NCBI RefSeq assembly: GCF_003725795.1
Contig: NZ_RBEE01000045.1
Location: 1-64,000 of the forward strand
Source: Pedobacter jejuensis
GTDB taxonomy: Bacteria > Bacteroidota > Bacteroidia > Sphingobacteriales > Sphingobacteriaceae
DNA length: 64,000 bases
Reading direction: 5' to 3'
Below the pieces are notes generated by a model. That model had not been told where the DNA came from, searched no databases, and saw nothing but the letters and a program-made list of their open reading frames with translations. Position numbers and translations under genes: made by a program. Positions 45,801 through 55,413 of this stretch are shown in pieces (position 1 is the stretch's first letter; each line of letters begins with the position of its first letter).

Positions 45801-46757
45801 TTACAGCAATTCATTGTGTAGATCTTTAAATCTTTTTAAACTTGCTAAATATTCCTGCCAAATCTCATCTAAAATCTGTTTTGCAGGTTTTATTTCTTTC
45901 AGCATCGCAGAAACCTGTCCAATTTCTAGTTCTCCATTTTCCATATCGCCCTCAAACATTCCTAATTTCGCTCTTGCCTTGCCAAGCAATTCTGATAATT
46001 GAATTCGGTTTGCACCTTCTGCCTCTGCACTTGCAATGGCATCAGCAAACTCATTTTTGAGTAACCTTACCGGAACGAGCTTTTTCATTGCTAACCTGGT
46101 ATCGCCTTCGGCGGATAAAATAATCCTATTTTTAAATGCAGGATGAGCAGATGATTCTTCTGCCACGGCAAAAGCAGAACCAATTTGAACGGCATCAGCA
46201 CCAAGGACAAAAGCAGCAAGCATAGCTCTGCCGCTTCCAATTCCGCCAGCGGCGATAACCGGAATTTTTACCGCATCTTTTATCATTGGGATTAAGCACA
46301 TTGTTGTGGTTTCTTCTCTTCCATTATGTCCACCAGCTTCAAAACCCTCGGCAACAATGGCATCAACCCCGGCTTCTTGTGCCTTCAAGGCAAACTTTGT
46401 ATTTGCAATAACATGCGCAACTGTAATGCCTTTATCTTTCAAAATGCTTGTCCAAGTAGCCGGATTACCTGCCGAAGTAAAAATAATTTCAACTTCTTCT
46501 TGAATTACAACATCGATTATTTCCTGAATATTTGGATACAATAAAGGAATATTAACTCCGAAAGGTTTATTGGTTGCGAGTTTACATTTTTGAATATGTA
46601 ACCGTAAAACTTCTGGATACATAGAACCTGCACCAATGATGCCTAAACCACCAGCATTAGAAACTGCAGAAGCTAGTTTCCAACCACTACACCAAACCAT
46701 ACCAGCTTGAATAATCGGGTATTTTATCTTAAAAAGTTTACAGATTGGGTTCAGCAT
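45801..46757 (-). CDS. Nitronate monooxygenase / FabK-like FMN enzyme
   Basis: A 318-residue TIM-barrel flavoprotein of the 2-nitropropane dioxygenase family. IKYPIIQAGMVWCSGWKLAS and SNAGGLGIIGAG open the barrel; VIVAEGFEAGGHNG-type AEGFEAGGHNG with its active-site His (around residue 144) and PVIAAGGIGSGRAMLAAFVLGADAVQIGS-type phosphate loops (read in part) bind FMN. FabK is a close alternative. It begins 6 bp after the stop of the yoeB-like toxin gene, an unusual neighbour that could permit read-through. Confidence 0.88.
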   Translation of the reverse strand: MLNPICKLFKIKYPIIQAGMVWCSGWKLASAVSNAGGLGIIGAGSMYPEVLRLHIQKCKLATNKPFGVNIPLLYPNIQEIIDVVIQEEVEIIFTSAGNPATWTSILKDKGITVAHVIANTKFALKAQEAGVDAIVAEGFEAGGHNGREETTTMCLIPMIKDAVKIPVIAAGGIGSGRAMLAAFVLGADAVQIGSAFAVAEESSAHPAFKNRIILSAEGDTRLAMKKLVPVRLLKNEFADAIASAEAEGANRIQLSELLGKARAKLGMFEGDMENGELEIGQVSAMLKEIKPAKQILDEIWQEYLASLKRFKDLHNELL

Positions 46758-46763
46758 CCGATT

Positions 46764-47027
46764 TTATTTTCTATAATGCCCACGAAGAGAATAAATAATA
46801 ATGATCTCGGATTTTACCCCGTAAATTAAGCGATGCTCTTGGTTAATTCTTCTAGACCAACTACCTGATTGTTCGTATTTTAGTGCTTCTGGTTTACCAA
46901 TTCCAGTAAAAGGGTTCATTTGAATATCTTCTAGGAGTAATCTAACCCTTTTTAAAATAGAATTATTTCCAGATTTTTTAAAGTATTTTAAATCTTCTAA
47001 CGCAACTAGAGTAAACTCTATTTCCAT
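46764..47027 (-). CDS. yoeB: YoeB family toxin (ribosome-dependent mRNA interferase)
   Basis: An 87-residue RelE-superfamily toxin that cleaves mRNA in the ribosomal A site. The expected catalytic residues are present: Glu47 (GKPEALK), Arg66 (NQEHRLIY), His84 and Tyr85 in the C-terminal HYRK, matching E46, R65, H83 and Y84 of E. coli YoeB. It overlaps its upstream antitoxin gene by 10 bp and so is probably co-translated. Symbol assigned by family. Confidence 0.92.
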   Translation of the reverse strand: MEIEFTLVALEDLKYFKKSGNNSILKRVRLLLEDIQMNPFTGIGKPEALKYEQSGSWSRRINQEHRLIYGVKSEIIIIYSLRGHYRK

Positions 47028-47215
47028 ATTTCATCCAAACTAACCTTAACGGTTTTACCATCTTTTGCTTGCTGTTTACTAATTTTCATCTTATTATTAA
47101 AATCAGCGTTATATGGATACTTGTTTTCTTCAAATGCAATATTGAAGGCTTTCATAAAAGCTTTAAGCGCAGATAGTTGCTCTTTATTTTCAGGATGTAC
47201 TATTAATGTTCCCAT
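47018..47215 (-). CDS. DUF2683-type antitoxin
   Basis: A 65-residue protein. The N-terminal MGTLIVHPENKEQLSALKAF segment and the C-terminal KDGKTVKVSLDEIWK follow the DUF2683 antitoxin pattern found before YoeB in Bacteroidota, rather than the YefM type. The C-terminal Lys-rich tail probably wraps the toxin. It is the promoter-proximal gene and likely represses its own operon. Confidence 0.82.
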   Translation of the reverse strand: MGTLIVHPENKEQLSALKAFMKAFNIAFEENKYPYNADFNNKMKISKQQAKDGKTVKVSLDEIWK

Positions 47216-47269
47216 ATACTCAAAAATACATAAAACTTATTATTGAACAATAGTTACCATCATAAATCC

Positions 47270-48430
47270 TTAAACTAATTTTATTACAACATCATTTTCA
47301 ATCGTAAAATATTTTGATAGTGAAACCAAGTTTAAACCAGGTTTTTTACCAACCTCAATTGTTCCTAATTGCCTATCTAAGCCTAAAAATTCTGCCCCAT
47401 TAATTGTGGCCCACTGCAATAAGCTTTCAAAACCAACATTTTTAAGCTGTTGCAAAGTTTTCATTTCGGCTAAAATATTAAGTTGGTTATTACTGGCCAG
47501 GCTATCCGTACCCATGGTTATTTTCAGGTCTTTTTCCATCCATAAATTTACGTCTGGCAATTTATCCTCTATGTACAAATTGGCATTCGGACAAATACAC
47601 CAATATAAATTATGATGATTTTGTAATGCAAATTCAATATCTTCTTTACTTGAAACCGTGTTATGCACCAATAGTAACTTTTGGTTTTTTATATTAGGCA
47701 ACCAGGTTTGTAATGATGATTTTCCACTTGGTTTGAAGAAGCCAATGTCTAAACCAAGAAATTTATAGAGTTCTAAAAAACCACCAGTTTTATCTGTAAA
47801 AAACGAGTTTTCTTCTACTGTTTCCTGATTATGAATGCTAATAAATGCTTCGTCGCTTTCAGCCTCTTCATTAATTAACTTAAAAAGTTCTGGAGAAAGT
47901 GAATATGGAGCATGCGGAACTACAGAAGCCGGCAAAGGAAAAAATTCGTTCTTTATACCTATTGCATAATCCATTATAGCTTTAGCTCTTTCCGGATTAA
48001 AACCCATTGCTTCTACAAAAGTGTGGTAGTATATTTTACTCTTTTGCTTAATTTCTTTTGATGAAATTTGATTGGAGATATCTGCAACAGCAACAATTCC
48101 ATTGTTATACATTTGTTTATCAGCATTTTGCATTGCCAATTTAATTTCATCGTTTTCTGCCTGGCGACCAGAAATTATCTGTTTAACAAAATCTACCAAA
48201 CCCGTACGTTCGGAGATTTTACCTAACAAATGTGATAATTCTAAATGGCAATGTGTGTTGATAAATCCGGGAACAATTGCACCTTTCAGTTTTTCAATAT
48301 TAAGATTTTCTCCACGCTCTTCCGTAAAAACAGCTATGATTTCACCTTCTGAGTTTACCTCTACAATACCATTTTTTATTGGCGGACTAGAAACAGGAAA
48401 AATCCAATCAGCTGAAAAATATGTTGACAT
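47270..48430 (-). CDS. Amidohydrolase (chlorohydrolase / MTA-SAH deaminase-like)
   Basis: A 386-residue cytosolic metal hydrolase. GAIVPGFINTHCHLELSHLL carries the HxH metal ligands, HAPYSLSP and SIHNQETVEE further histidines, and GTDSLASNNQLNILAEMK the catalytic Asp of the deaminase subgroup. No signal peptide. Substrate likely a deaminated purine-like or nucleoside compound but cannot be named. It lies alone, downstream of tRNA-Thr and not overlapping neighbours. Confidence 0.85.
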   Translation of the reverse strand: MSTYFSADWIFPVSSPPIKNGIVEVNSEGEIIAVFTEERGENLNIEKLKGAIVPGFINTHCHLELSHLLGKISERTGLVDFVKQIISGRQAENDEIKLAMQNADKQMYNNGIVAVADISNQISSKEIKQKSKIYYHTFVEAMGFNPERAKAIMDYAIGIKNEFFPLPASVVPHAPYSLSPELFKLINEEAESDEAFISIHNQETVEENSFFTDKTGGFLELYKFLGLDIGFFKPSGKSSLQTWLPNIKNQKLLLVHNTVSSKEDIEFALQNHHNLYWCICPNANLYIEDKLPDVNLWMEKDLKITMGTDSLASNNQLNILAEMKTLQQLKNVGFESLLQWATINGAEFLGLDRQLGTIEVGKKPGLNLVSLSKYFTIENDVVIKLV

Positions 48431-48553
48431 AAAGCGAATCTACAATTTTAGATTTACGAATGAAAATGCTGATAAAGGCTATTAGATTTTAAAAGGGGAG
48501 TATTATTTGTAGCAGAAATTCAAACTCAATTACCTGCAATCTTAAATTAAAAG

Positions 48554-48626
<73 letters not shown>

Positions 48627-48689
48627 TTTTATCGGGCTGCAATTATAGAAAAAACTTTCTTTTAATTAAAATGAAAACTGTAAAAAATG

Positions 48690-49664
48690 TTAATGAATTA
48701 ATCCGATAGATTTAGAATGTTCAATTGCTTCCTCGCTGTTTTTGTAGAGGCAAGTATGAACATTTTGATTTTCAATCTTTTGCAATAATTCCTTCGTTTC
48801 CACTTCTTTTTCGGGGCGAATGTTTCTAATATAAACGGCCTTAATGTTGTCTGGGTATTTTTCTGCAATCATCGAATAAATGTGAGGGTCTTGCTGAGAG
48901 TTATCACCAAAAAAAACAAACTTCTGGTTTGGGAAAGCATCGAGTATTCTCGTCACCCTCAGTAATTTTCCCTCATGCCCGGTTTTGCCTGTTTTAATTA
49001 AATCCTTCCAGCGTTTTAGGGTGTTTAAAAGGAAAGCTCCATCGGGCAGCTTATTGTATTTAAAGGTTTCGAGAAGGTAATCGTATAAATTCCACTCACT
49101 ACTGCTTACATAAAAAAACGGATTTGGCTGATTGATTTCTGTGTTTGAAATTGCCAACAATTGATAATGATTTGCAGCATAAGGGAAAGTTTTTCTGGTG
49201 TGGGGATTTTTGATAAACAACTCTCTCAACCGCCTTCCAATTGTGGCTGAATGGGAAATCATAACCGTATCATCAACATCAGATATAAAAGCGTATTGTG
49301 TGATGTGTGGAACGTAAATTTTCCCTTCTCCAGAATTTAAAACATTCCCTTGCTCGTCAATTGCTTCTACTGTTACCTGATGCCAACCAGCAGCTACATC
49401 ACTTTCTGCTTTCCATTCGAACTTAAAGAAGCCATCTGCTTCAGTTTTATTTTCTATAGCTTGTGCTAAGAATTTAAGCCGAACTGTTATGAACGGATAG
49501 GGTTTAAGTACAAAAAGCTTTAATAAATGAACAATATTTACGAAAAGATTATTGCTGTAAACCTGTTTTGTTTTAGCTCTGCGTTTAAAAACATGACCAT
49601 AAACAACTAAATTTTGAGTATGCCCATATCCATGATATACTTTTACACTAACAGATTTATTCAT
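48690..49664 (-). CDS. App1-domain phosphatidate phosphatase-like protein
   Basis: A 324-residue cytosolic protein with an App1/DUF2183 catalytic domain of the HAD superfamily. The nucleophile motif DVDDT (residues 129-133) and the later FFGDNSQQDPHIY motif are present. Yeast App1 dephosphorylates phosphatidate; bacterial members have no fixed substrate. It is divergent from a lipid-kinase-type gene 63 bp away, which suggests a shared lipid theme. Confidence 0.88.
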   Translation of the reverse strand: MNKSVSVKVYHGYGHTQNLVVYGHVFKRRAKTKQVYSNNLFVNIVHLLKLFVLKPYPFITVRLKFLAQAIENKTEADGFFKFEWKAESDVAAGWHQVTVEAIDEQGNVLNSGEGKIYVPHITQYAFISDVDDTVMISHSATIGRRLRELFIKNPHTRKTFPYAANHYQLLAISNTEINQPNPFFYVSSSEWNLYDYLLETFKYNKLPDGAFLLNTLKRWKDLIKTGKTGHEGKLLRVTRILDAFPNQKFVFFGDNSQQDPHIYSMIAEKYPDNIKAVYIRNIRPEKEVETKELLQKIENQNVHTCLYKNSEEAIEHSKSIGLIH

Positions 49665-49727
49665 ATATATTTAAAACAGAGTTTGTAATAAGTTGTTTTG
49701 ATGATGACCTAATGAGGTTGTTCTAAT

Positions 49728-50582
49728 ATGAAATTACTATTTATAATAAACCCAGGTTCGGGTAGTCACAAATTAAACTTAAAAGAAGTAATTTCTAACC
49801 ATTTTGCTCAAAAAGATACCGAAGTAGAACTTTTTGAATTGCCAGATGATTGTTCGATTGATAAAATAAAAAATAAAATTGATACTGCCAATGCAGATAA
49901 AGTTATTGCTGTTGGTGGCGATGGAACCTTAAAACTGGTTGCCGAATGTTTGCTCAATACGGAAACACCGATTGGTATTATCCCCGCAGGTTCTGCAAAT
50001 GGTATGGCAAAAGAATTGGGCATACCGATTGATATTACCGAGGCATTAAACTTTCTTGAAATTGGTAGTCCGAAAAAAATTCATGCTGTTAAAATTAATG
50101 ATGAAATATGCATACACTTATCTGATTTAGGCTTCAATGCCTATCTGGTAAATAAATTTGATGCATTGCCAGAACGTGGTATGTGGGGTTATGCAAAAGC
50201 GACCTGGCATGCATTGTGGAACCACAAAAGGGTTGTAGTAGAATTAAAACTGAAAGGTGAAACCATAAAATCGGCAGCGGCAATGGTTGCTATAGCCAAT
50301 GCGACTATGTATGGTTCGGGTTTAAAAATAAATCCAGATGGGAAATTAGATGATAAATTGTTCGAAATTATATTGGTAAAAGACTATTCCTATTTAGAAA
50401 TTATTAAAATTTGGGTTACCAAATTACCGTTTAATCCTAAAAAGATTGAAGTTTTTCAAACTGATGAGGTTAAAATTGTTTCTAAACACAAAGTTCATTT
50501 TCAGGTTGATGGGGAGTACATTGGCAAAATAAATTCGGTTGAGGCAAAGATTTTACCTGACGCGATTAATGTGATTTACTAA
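49728..50582 (+). CDS. Diacylglycerol/lipid kinase family protein
   Basis: A 284-residue DAGK-type kinase. MKLLFIINPGSGSHK opens the fold, and GGDGT (residues 63-67) is the ATP-binding motif; GIIPAGSANGMAKELGIP and HFQVDGEYI complete the pattern. Lipid phosphorylation, or the sphingosine/undecaprenol variants, are possible substrates. Its divergent neighbour is an App1-type phosphatase, so the two may act on related lipids. Confidence 0.9.
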   Translation: MKLLFIINPGSGSHKLNLKEVISNHFAQKDTEVELFELPDDCSIDKIKNKIDTANADKVIAVGGDGTLKLVAECLLNTETPIGIIPAGSANGMAKELGIPIDITEALNFLEIGSPKKIHAVKINDEICIHLSDLGFNAYLVNKFDALPERGMWGYAKATWHALWNHKRVVVELKLKGETIKSAAAMVAIANATMYGSGLKINPDGKLDDKLFEIILVKDYSYLEIIKIWVTKLPFNPKKIEVFQTDEVKIVSKHKVHFQVDGEYIGKINSVEAKILPDAINVIY

Positions 50583-50639
50583 ATAGAATATTATAATCAA
50601 ATTTTGAAACTATGCTTTAGTTCTAAAAGATAATTAAGA

Positions 50640-51029
50640 TTATAATCTTTGACGGTGGATTTGAATTGTAAAATACAACCTAAAAAATTCTGCTATAAAA
50701 CAGATTTTAAAAAGTATATCAAACCAGCTTTGGTTTAGATTTAAAATTTCGGGCAAAAGTGTTATAAAGCCTATTGAAAAAACCCAAACTATTAATCGAA
50801 ACGGAAATTGGATGTAATAAGCAATAAAGCCTGCTTTTTTAAAAAGAAACAAACCTATTGCCGAAACAAACAATAAAACAAACATCGGTAAAGTTAAAAT
50901 AACCCTGATTTGAGATAAAGTCTGATCAGGAATTTCATTGAGATGAGTTACGATGCTCCAAAATGGATAAGCTAAAAGACAGATGCTGATAACATCCAAT
51001 AAGGCAAAAATTTTAGTGGTTAAACGCAT
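50640..51029 (-). CDS. Four-helix membrane protein
   Basis: A 129-residue protein with four hydrophobic segments (about residues 8-26, 41-63, 66-87 and 99-119) and short charged loops. No family motif is recognised. The start overlaps the stop of the TonB-domain gene by one base (TAATG), so the two are translationally coupled. Confidence 0.7.
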   Translation of the reverse strand: MRLTTKIFALLDVISICLLAYPFWSIVTHLNEIPDQTLSQIRVILTLPMFVLLFVSAIGLFLFKKAGFIAYYIQFPFRLIVWVFSIGFITLLPEILNLNQSWFDILFKICFIAEFFRLYFTIQIHRQRL

Positions 51030-51682
51030 TACTTACAATATTTTGCAAGATAATCTTCTGCTTTATTACTTCCCAAATTTTTAACCAGATTAAAATCTTC
51101 ACACGCTCCTTGTTTATCGCCTTGCTTTATTTTTTTTAGCGCTGTATTTATTAATTCATCTAAATATTCATCGTCAATACCCAACTGAGATTTTATTGCT
51201 AATATCTGAACTTCTTGCTCTGGTTTCGCCTGACTTTTATTTTTGTAAAAATTAATTACTGCGTTTGTCAATCCTTCTTCAGCTTCATAAGCAATTATAG
51301 ACGATTTAATTTGAGAGGTCGTTTTTCCTTCGCAATTATACCCAGATAACTTAAAATTTACAGGCACAATAACTGCCGTTGTAGTATCATATCCTGTCGG
51401 AACCTGCCACTTTCCACTACTCATTCGTACCAAACGCAACGCTTCGTTATCTAAATCAGAAATAATTCCCTTTGTAATTTTTGATGAATAAACATTACCA
51501 GCTAAATCTAATTTAAAACTGATATTAACAGTTCCTTGAATACAATTCTGTTTAGAAAATTGAGGATAAATTGTATTGCTTTTGAGAAATGAAGCAAAAC
51601 CAGATGGTCCGTTTTTAAATTGCACCTGTGCCATTGCAAAGTGGCTGCAAAAAATCAAACCAAAAACTATAAATTTTATCAT
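51029..51682 (-). CDS. TonB C-terminal domain protein
   Basis: A 217-residue exported protein: signal peptide ending in SHFAMAQ, then a TonB_C-type domain (residues ~25-115; YPQFSKQNCIQGTVNISFKL), and a helical C-terminal part with GDKQGACEDFNLVKNLGS, a Cys-containing motif common in Bacteroidota TonB-like proteins. It has no N-terminal anchor helix beyond the signal and may be periplasmic. It is coupled with the downstream membrane gene. Confidence 0.75.
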   Translation of the reverse strand: MIKFIVFGLIFCSHFAMAQVQFKNGPSGFASFLKSNTIYPQFSKQNCIQGTVNISFKLDLAGNVYSSKITKGIISDLDNEALRLVRMSSGKWQVPTGYDTTTAVIVPVNFKLSGYNCEGKTTSQIKSSIIAYEAEEGLTNAVINFYKNKSQAKPEQEVQILAIKSQLGIDDEYLDELINTALKKIKQGDKQGACEDFNLVKNLGSNKAEDYLAKYCK

Positions 51683-51721
51683 TATTCTAATCTACAAAAA
51701 TATGCTCAAAGCATACGTAAA

Positions 51722-52408
51722 TTAATAAAACGAATATTTAAGGATTAAGTTTGGATCAGGGCAATTGGCTAAATATTTTGTTCGTTCGCTAAACTTACAA
51801 ACGCCTGGATAATCGCCGTTAAAACCTTCTATATCATTAATAACCTGAAAATGTAAGTGCGGTGGCCAGTAACCATTTTCTTCTTTTGCACCAAGTTCGG
51901 CTATCTTTTTGCCTGCTGCTATAAATTTACCTTCATATAAATCATCAAGAGATGCTAAACTTAAATGTCCGTAAAGCACATTAAACTTTAAACCATCAAT
52001 CTCGTAACTTAAAATAATTGTTGCGCCATAATCGCCAAAGTTATTATTGTTAGCAAAGCTATGAACTACAGCATCGTAAAAATTATAAATGGGTGTTCCA
52101 ACTGGTGCCCATATATCTACACCCAAATGCAGGCGCCTGGGTTCTTCTACTGTATTAAAATGAGAACTTCTAGAGTATATCGTTCTATGTTCATCATAAC
52201 CTCCAATACCATAACGTGCTTCGGCACTACCTAGCTTTTGATTAACCCAAGCAGAAAATAGGTCGGTATCTTGAAGAATTTCATCGGTAAGTTCTGTGTT
52301 TTGCTTTGTGAAATCAAGCGGCAAAAGCTTATCAAAATCTTTATTAAAATCGATTACCTTTCCTAAGAAAGAAGCATTATCACGAATAACGTGTTCAAAA
52401 GTTTTCAT
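51722..52408 (-). CDS. M23 family peptidase
   Basis: A 228-residue LytM-type metallopeptidase. The zinc ligands are intact: HLGVDIW (HxxxD) and HLHFQV (HxH). A DD- or glycyl-endopeptidase role on peptidoglycan is likely. No clear signal peptide is visible (MKTFEHVIRDNASFLG), which is odd for an envelope enzyme. It follows rbfA by 6 bp and so is probably co-transcribed. Confidence 0.85.
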   Translation of the reverse strand: MKTFEHVIRDNASFLGKVIDFNKDFDKLLPLDFTKQNTELTDEILQDTDLFSAWVNQKLGSAEARYGIGGYDEHRTIYSRSSHFNTVEEPRRLHLGVDIWAPVGTPIYNFYDAVVHSFANNNNFGDYGATIILSYEIDGLKFNVLYGHLSLASLDDLYEGKFIAAGKKIAELGAKEENGYWPPHLHFQVINDIEGFNGDYPGVCKFSERTKYLANCPDPNLILKYSFY

Positions 52409-52414
52409 GGAAAA

Positions 52415-52792
52415 TTATTCGCTGTCTTCTTCTTTTTGTCTTGGTTCTTTAGCAATTTTTTCAAAAAGATTATCCATTTTTTCTACGTACTCATTGGTAT
52501 CATCTACAAAAAATGTAAGTTCAGGCACAACTCTGGCCTGATGGCGAATTCTTGAACCAAGTTTGTATCTGATTTCGCCTGTATGAGCATTTACGGTATT
52601 AATGGAGAGCGATGTATTATTGGTGTTAAAAAAGCTCAGATAAACCTTTGCAACTGATAAATCGGGAGATACCCGAACACGAGTTATCGTTACCAATGTA
52701 TTTGGCAAAAATGCGCCACCCTCACGCTGAAAAATCTGTGCTAATTCTTCCTGTATTACTCCTGCAAATTTCTGCTGACGTTTACTTTCCAT
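52415..52792 (-). CDS. rbfA: Ribosome-binding factor A
   Basis: A 125-residue KH-domain factor that helps mature 16S rRNA. ESKRQQKFAGVIQEELAQIF and VRVSPDLSVAKVYLSFF are typical, as is the segment IRYKLGSRIRHQARVVPELTFFVDDT (read in part). The C-terminal tail is acidic and short. It precedes the M23 peptidase gene. Confidence 0.95.
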   Translation of the reverse strand: MESKRQQKFAGVIQEELAQIFQREGGAFLPNTLVTITRVRVSPDLSVAKVYLSFFNTNNTSLSINTVNAHTGEIRYKLGSRIRHQARVVPELTFFVDDTNEYVEKMDNLFEKIAKEPRQKEEDSE

Positions 52793-52892
52793 GATAATAA
52801 AATTTTCAATTACTAATATTCAATTATCAGACCATGTTGCGGTTAATGTTGAATGAATAATAATTCTTTGTAAAAATACTTATATTTAATTA

Positions 52893-53249
52893 ATGAGCAG
52901 CGGCACCAATTTTAATCTTGAAGAAAGAACATTTTTATTTGCTCAATCTACGAGAGCATTTTGTAAAACCGTTACGCATTCAGTGATCAATATTCAAGAT
53001 ATAAAACAAGTTGTTCGTTCATCTGGTTCAGTCGCGGCCAATTACATAGAAGCAAACGAATCGCTGAGTAAAGCAGATTTTATATACCGATTAAAAGTTT
53101 GTCGCAAAGAGGCCAAAGAAACTAGACTTTGGCTAGAACTGATAGACATTGAAGACAAACCTGAACTCAAACTAAAAAAATCAACCTTATCAAATGAAGC
53201 CTATCAACTCATGTTAATATTTAATGCAATAATTAAAAAATCAAGCTAA
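52893..53249 (+). CDS. Four-helix bundle protein (S23-like)
   Basis: A 118-residue protein of the family first found in 23S rRNA intervening sequences. The pattern LFAQSTRAFCKTV, then VVRSSGSVAANYIEANESLS and YRLKVCRKEAKETRLWLELI, is clear. It is a free gene here, not inside rRNA. The function of these bundles is unknown. Confidence 0.9.
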   Translation: MSSGTNFNLEERTFLFAQSTRAFCKTVTHSVINIQDIKQVVRSSGSVAANYIEANESLSKADFIYRLKVCRKEAKETRLWLELIDIEDKPELKLKKSTLSNEAYQLMLIFNAIIKKSS

Positions 53250-53311
53250 AAAATTATACTTTAGGTTTTATTTGATAATTGTTTATTGTTACTTGATTAT
53301 TATAATTGCTA

Positions 53312-54508
53312 TTAATACAACAAATTACTATCATAAGGATACCTAGCTGTGTGTGCAGCTTTTATCTTATCGTACAATAGTTTTTTAAACTCCTCGATGT
53401 TTTCTTTTTCTGTTGCTGATATAAATAAAACCGGCGATTTACCGTGGCTCATCCAACTTTTTTTGAAATCTGCAAGGTTCATCTTTCCATTTTCGAAAGC
53501 TACTAAATCATCCTCTTCAGGCGCAGCATAAGCATCAATTTTATTAAAAACTAAAATTGTGTCTTTATCGGCAGCACCAATATCTTTCAAAGTTTCATTA
53601 ACAATATGTATCTGATCTTCAAAATTTGGGTGAGAAACATCTACAACATGTATCAAAATATCAGCTTCGCGAACTTCATCCAAGGTAGATTTAAAACACT
53701 CTACCAAATGGTGAGGCAGCTTGCGTATAAATCCTACAGTATCCGAAAGTAAAAATGGTAAATTCTCTATTACAACTTTTCTAACGGTGGTATCTAAAGT
53801 TGCAAAAAGTTTGTTCTCTGCAAACACTTCCGATTTCGAAAGCATGTTCATAATGGTAGATTTACCAACATTCGTATAGCCAACCAAAGCAACCCGAATT
53901 AACTGACCACGATTTTTACGTTGGGTTTCGTTTTGTTTATCTATTAAACGCAGTCGCTCTTTTAATAACGAAATCTTAGTTAAAATAATTCGCCTATCAC
54001 TTTCAATCTGCGTTTCACCAGGACCACGCATACCAATACCACCTTTTTGGCGCTCTAAGTGCGTCCACATACCTGTTAATCGTGGCAATAAATATTGCAG
54101 CTGAGCAAGTTCTACTTGTGTTTTTGCCTGAGCAGTTTGTGCCCGATTGGCAAAAATATCGAGAATTAAGTTACTTCTATCTAAAATTTTAACCCCAATT
54201 TCACGCTCAATATTTCGCAATTGAGATGGCGATAATTCATCATCAAAAATAACGGTATCAATTTCTTCTGATTTTACGAAGGCCTTAATTTCTTCAAGCT
54301 TTCCTGTACCAACAAAAGTAGCACGTTCTGGCTTCAACATTTTTTGGGTGAAGTTTCTTTCAACCATTCCACCCGCTGTTTCCACTAAAAAAGCCAGCTC
54401 ATCTAAATATTCCTTTGTTTGCTCCTCCTTTTCGCCAGGCGTAATTACACCCACCAAAATGGCTCGCTCCTGCTGAACCGCAGTATCATATAATTTCTGT
54501 TTTCCCAT
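53312..54508 (-). CDS. hflX: GTPase HflX
   Basis: A 398-residue ribosome-associated GTPase that splits stalled ribosomes. The start is set at the Met at 54508 because TATATTTG (54527-54520), a -7 box, lies inside the ten codons before it. Motifs: GPGETQIESDRR, P-loop GYTNVGKST, DTVGFI and NKID. The leader would be only a few nucleotides. It is convergent with the S23-like gene. Confidence 0.93.
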   Translation of the reverse strand: MGKQKLYDTAVQQERAILVGVITPGEKEEQTKEYLDELAFLVETAGGMVERNFTQKMLKPERATFVGTGKLEEIKAFVKSEEIDTVIFDDELSPSQLRNIEREIGVKILDRSNLILDIFANRAQTAQAKTQVELAQLQYLLPRLTGMWTHLERQKGGIGMRGPGETQIESDRRIILTKISLLKERLRLIDKQNETQRKNRGQLIRVALVGYTNVGKSTIMNMLSKSEVFAENKLFATLDTTVRKVVIENLPFLLSDTVGFIRKLPHHLVECFKSTLDEVREADILIHVVDVSHPNFEDQIHIVNETLKDIGAADKDTILVFNKIDAYAAPEEDDLVAFENGKMNLADFKKSWMSHGKSPVLFISATEKENIEEFKKLLYDKIKAAHTARYPYDSNLLY

Positions 54509-54667
54509 GTAAAGTGTACAAATATACACAATTTGCAAATGTGTAATTTCATTTACAAACCATATAGAAGTAATAAATGTTTTTTAAGAATCAGAAACTT
54601 AAAGTAACAGCTTTTGGTAGTTGAAGTAACGCTTTCTGAGTAATTTTAGGATAGCGCATTTAACAAA

Positions 54668-54699
54668 TAAAAAAAGCCACATTTAACAATGTAGCTTTT
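54668..54699 (-). terminator. Intrinsic terminator after the small lipoprotein gene
   Basis: On the minus strand AAAGCTACATT, loop GTTA, AATGTGGCTTT forms a hairpin followed by more Ts, about 25 bp after the lipoprotein stop. Confidence 0.85.
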
Positions 54700-54722
54700 A
54701 ACAAAATCTAGGTAAAATAGGT

Positions 54723-55109
54723 TTAAAAAGAATAGGTTCCCTGTGCGCTTAATATGGTACCTGTAGAATTTCCTTCGGCTTTCATTACGCCATCCACAAA
54801 AATCTGCACTTTTAATGTTGATGTAGCTGAAGGTCCTGTACCACTAACGGCCGCTGTTGCAACAACTGCATTTGCAGGAAAAGTATATTCTGGGCTAGTC
54901 CAGGTGCTACCAGTTAAACTTGTAAAAGTTTCTGTTCCGCCTGAAACTCCGGTGGCGGTAACTGCAATATTAATGTTTGTACCAGCTGAGCCAACAGCTT
55001 TATATATAACTTTATGCGCACCACCAGATGGAGTATCGTTATCTTTTTTGCAGGCAAAGAATAAAGTTAAAATTAGCGATAGCGATAGTAATGTTTTGAT
55101 TTTTTTCAT
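54723..55109 (-). CDS. Small lipoprotein
   Basis: A 128-residue lipoprotein. The signal sequence ends in the lipobox LFFAC (Cys20), followed by a KKDNDTPSGG linker and a beta-rich domain of Thr/Ser/Ala-rich strands (residues ~32-128). It probably sits on the outer membrane surface or periplasmic face. No specific family was recognised. Confidence 0.75.
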   Translation of the reverse strand: MKKIKTLLSLSLILTLFFACKKDNDTPSGGAHKVIYKAVGSAGTNINIAVTATGVSGGTETFTSLTGSTWTSPEYTFPANAVVATAAVSGTGPSATSTLKVQIFVDGVMKAEGNSTGTILSAQGTYSF

Positions 55110-55413
55110 AGCTTTTTAGTTTTTAATTTATTATTGCCGAAAGCCAAAAAAAATGCCAAAGCACCCTTATATTGAAAAAATGCCAGTTTACAGGTACTTG
55201 TATATACCTGTTTTTTGGTATCTATTTCTATTTTTAGCAGCTTAACGAAAACAAATGTTCTAAAAAAACCACGCTTAAATTTTCAAAAACTATCCTGTTA
55301 CCAATACAAAAGTTTCATTGCGCTTGCGAACCATCAATATCAAGCAAATGGAAAAATCAAACCATTAGAAAAAATATTCTCCTTTTGGGTATTAAAAGGA
55401 ATCAATCTTTTAT

